Shown: piece by piece, positions 12,931-13,173 of the stretch
Position numbering within the stretch: position 1 is the stretch's first letter
Layout of the letters: each line of letters starts with the position of its first letter
Assembly (NCBI GenBank): GCA_003176075.1
Contig: PSRN01000296.1
Coordinates: forward strand, 1 to 13,173
Length of the DNA: 13,173 nucleotides
Source: Bdellovibrio sp.
Lineage (GTDB): Bacteria > Bdellovibrionota > Bdellovibrionia > Bdellovibrionales > Bdellovibrionaceae
Reading direction: 5' to 3'
The notes under the pieces: model-generated
What the model was told of the DNA's origin: nothing
The model's input: the letters and a program-made list of their open reading frames with translations, nothing else
The model's database searches: none
Program-made: the position numbers and the translations under genes

Positions 12931-13173
12931 TTAGAGATCAGCTGGCTGGGGCCACGTGTATTGGGCGTGCAGATCATAGGCAAGACCATACTCACTATTC
13001 GGCAGGCCACCAATAGTCCAGGGTTTCAAAAATGGAGAGGAGGACGGATTACCACAATTCACGGCGTCCGTCCCCCGCAAGAGGTTCTTTAAGGTTCTCA
13101 CGTTCGTTTTCATCGGACTGCCGATTTGGTATGTGGTTGGAATTCTGATCAGCTTCTCTCCTGAAATTGGCGC
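12931..13173 (-). CDS. C-terminal end of an unidentified protein, running off the right edge
   Basis: A minus-strand frame is open from the window edge to TAA at 12931-12933 (80 residues seen). It reads KLIRIPTTYQIGSPMKTNVR, then TLKNLLRGTDAVNCGNPSSS, and ends YTWPQPADL. An internal ATG at 13113 could start a 60-residue protein but lacks a good RBS, and the frame stays open through it, so a partial larger gene is likelier. It has one Cys and no recognised motif. The composition returns to about 50% GC, so it marks the end of the AT-rich island. Confidence 0.5.
   Translation of the reverse strand, partial: APISGEKLIRIPTTYQIGSPMKTNVRTLKNLLRGTDAVNCGNPSSSPFLKPWTIGGLPNSEYGLAYDLHAQYTWPQPADL

Overview
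The window comes from a Gram-negative bacterium. The signs are several exported proteins with Sec-type signal peptides, a lipoprotein, an MscS-type channel, a c-type heme protein and an exported flavoprotein. Genus cannot be read from the sequence. The style of the genes would fit Bdellovibrionota or a related delta-type lineage, but that is a weak inference. There is no rRNA, tRNA or CRISPR array. Base composition looks near 50% GC over 1-10.4 kb and clearly more AT-rich over about 10.4-12.9 kb.

Layout. Positions 1-226 hold a broken ISL3-type transposase running off the left edge. Positions 341-2460 hold a small exported protein (minus), a decayed gene (plus, 850-1280) and a larger exported protein (plus, 1410-2460) whose frame is broken by a 7-bp tandem duplication. 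From 9399 down to 2552, eight genes run on the minus strand: an MscS-type channel, an FMN-binding flavoprotein, an ApbE flavin transferase, a four-helix His-rich membrane protein, a highly charged small protein, an exported monoheme c-type protein, an FHA/rhomboid fusion and a small ORF. Positions 9624-10360 hold an alpha/beta-hydrolase remnant and a small secreted basic protein. Positions 10830-12899 hold an AT-rich plus-strand island: a small antitoxin-like protein, then a translationally coupled pair of a lipoprotein with a DUF6973-like C-terminus and a membrane-anchored partner. A partial minus-strand gene runs off the right edge.

How the genes may work together. The FMN-binding protein (SGAT flavinylation motif), ApbE and the His-rich membrane protein look like a compact extracytoplasmic electron-transfer module: ApbE would attach FMN to the exported protein, and the membrane protein would pass electrons to or from it. 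ApbE here has no visible export signal. Directly upstream of its start lie three tandem copies of a 30-bp hairpin repeat.

The most unusual feature is that 30-bp repeat. Six copies lie at three loci (5707-5736, 7587-7676, 9537-9596), all in the same orientation and all near the 5' ends of minus-strand genes. One copy is read in frame inside the N-terminus of the heme protein. The hairpin arms vary in a compensatory way, and the minus-strand RNA carries CACCTCC, the same as the anti-Shine-Dalgarno core. The coupled lipoprotein/membrane pair in the AT-rich island is the other candidate for an undescribed system.
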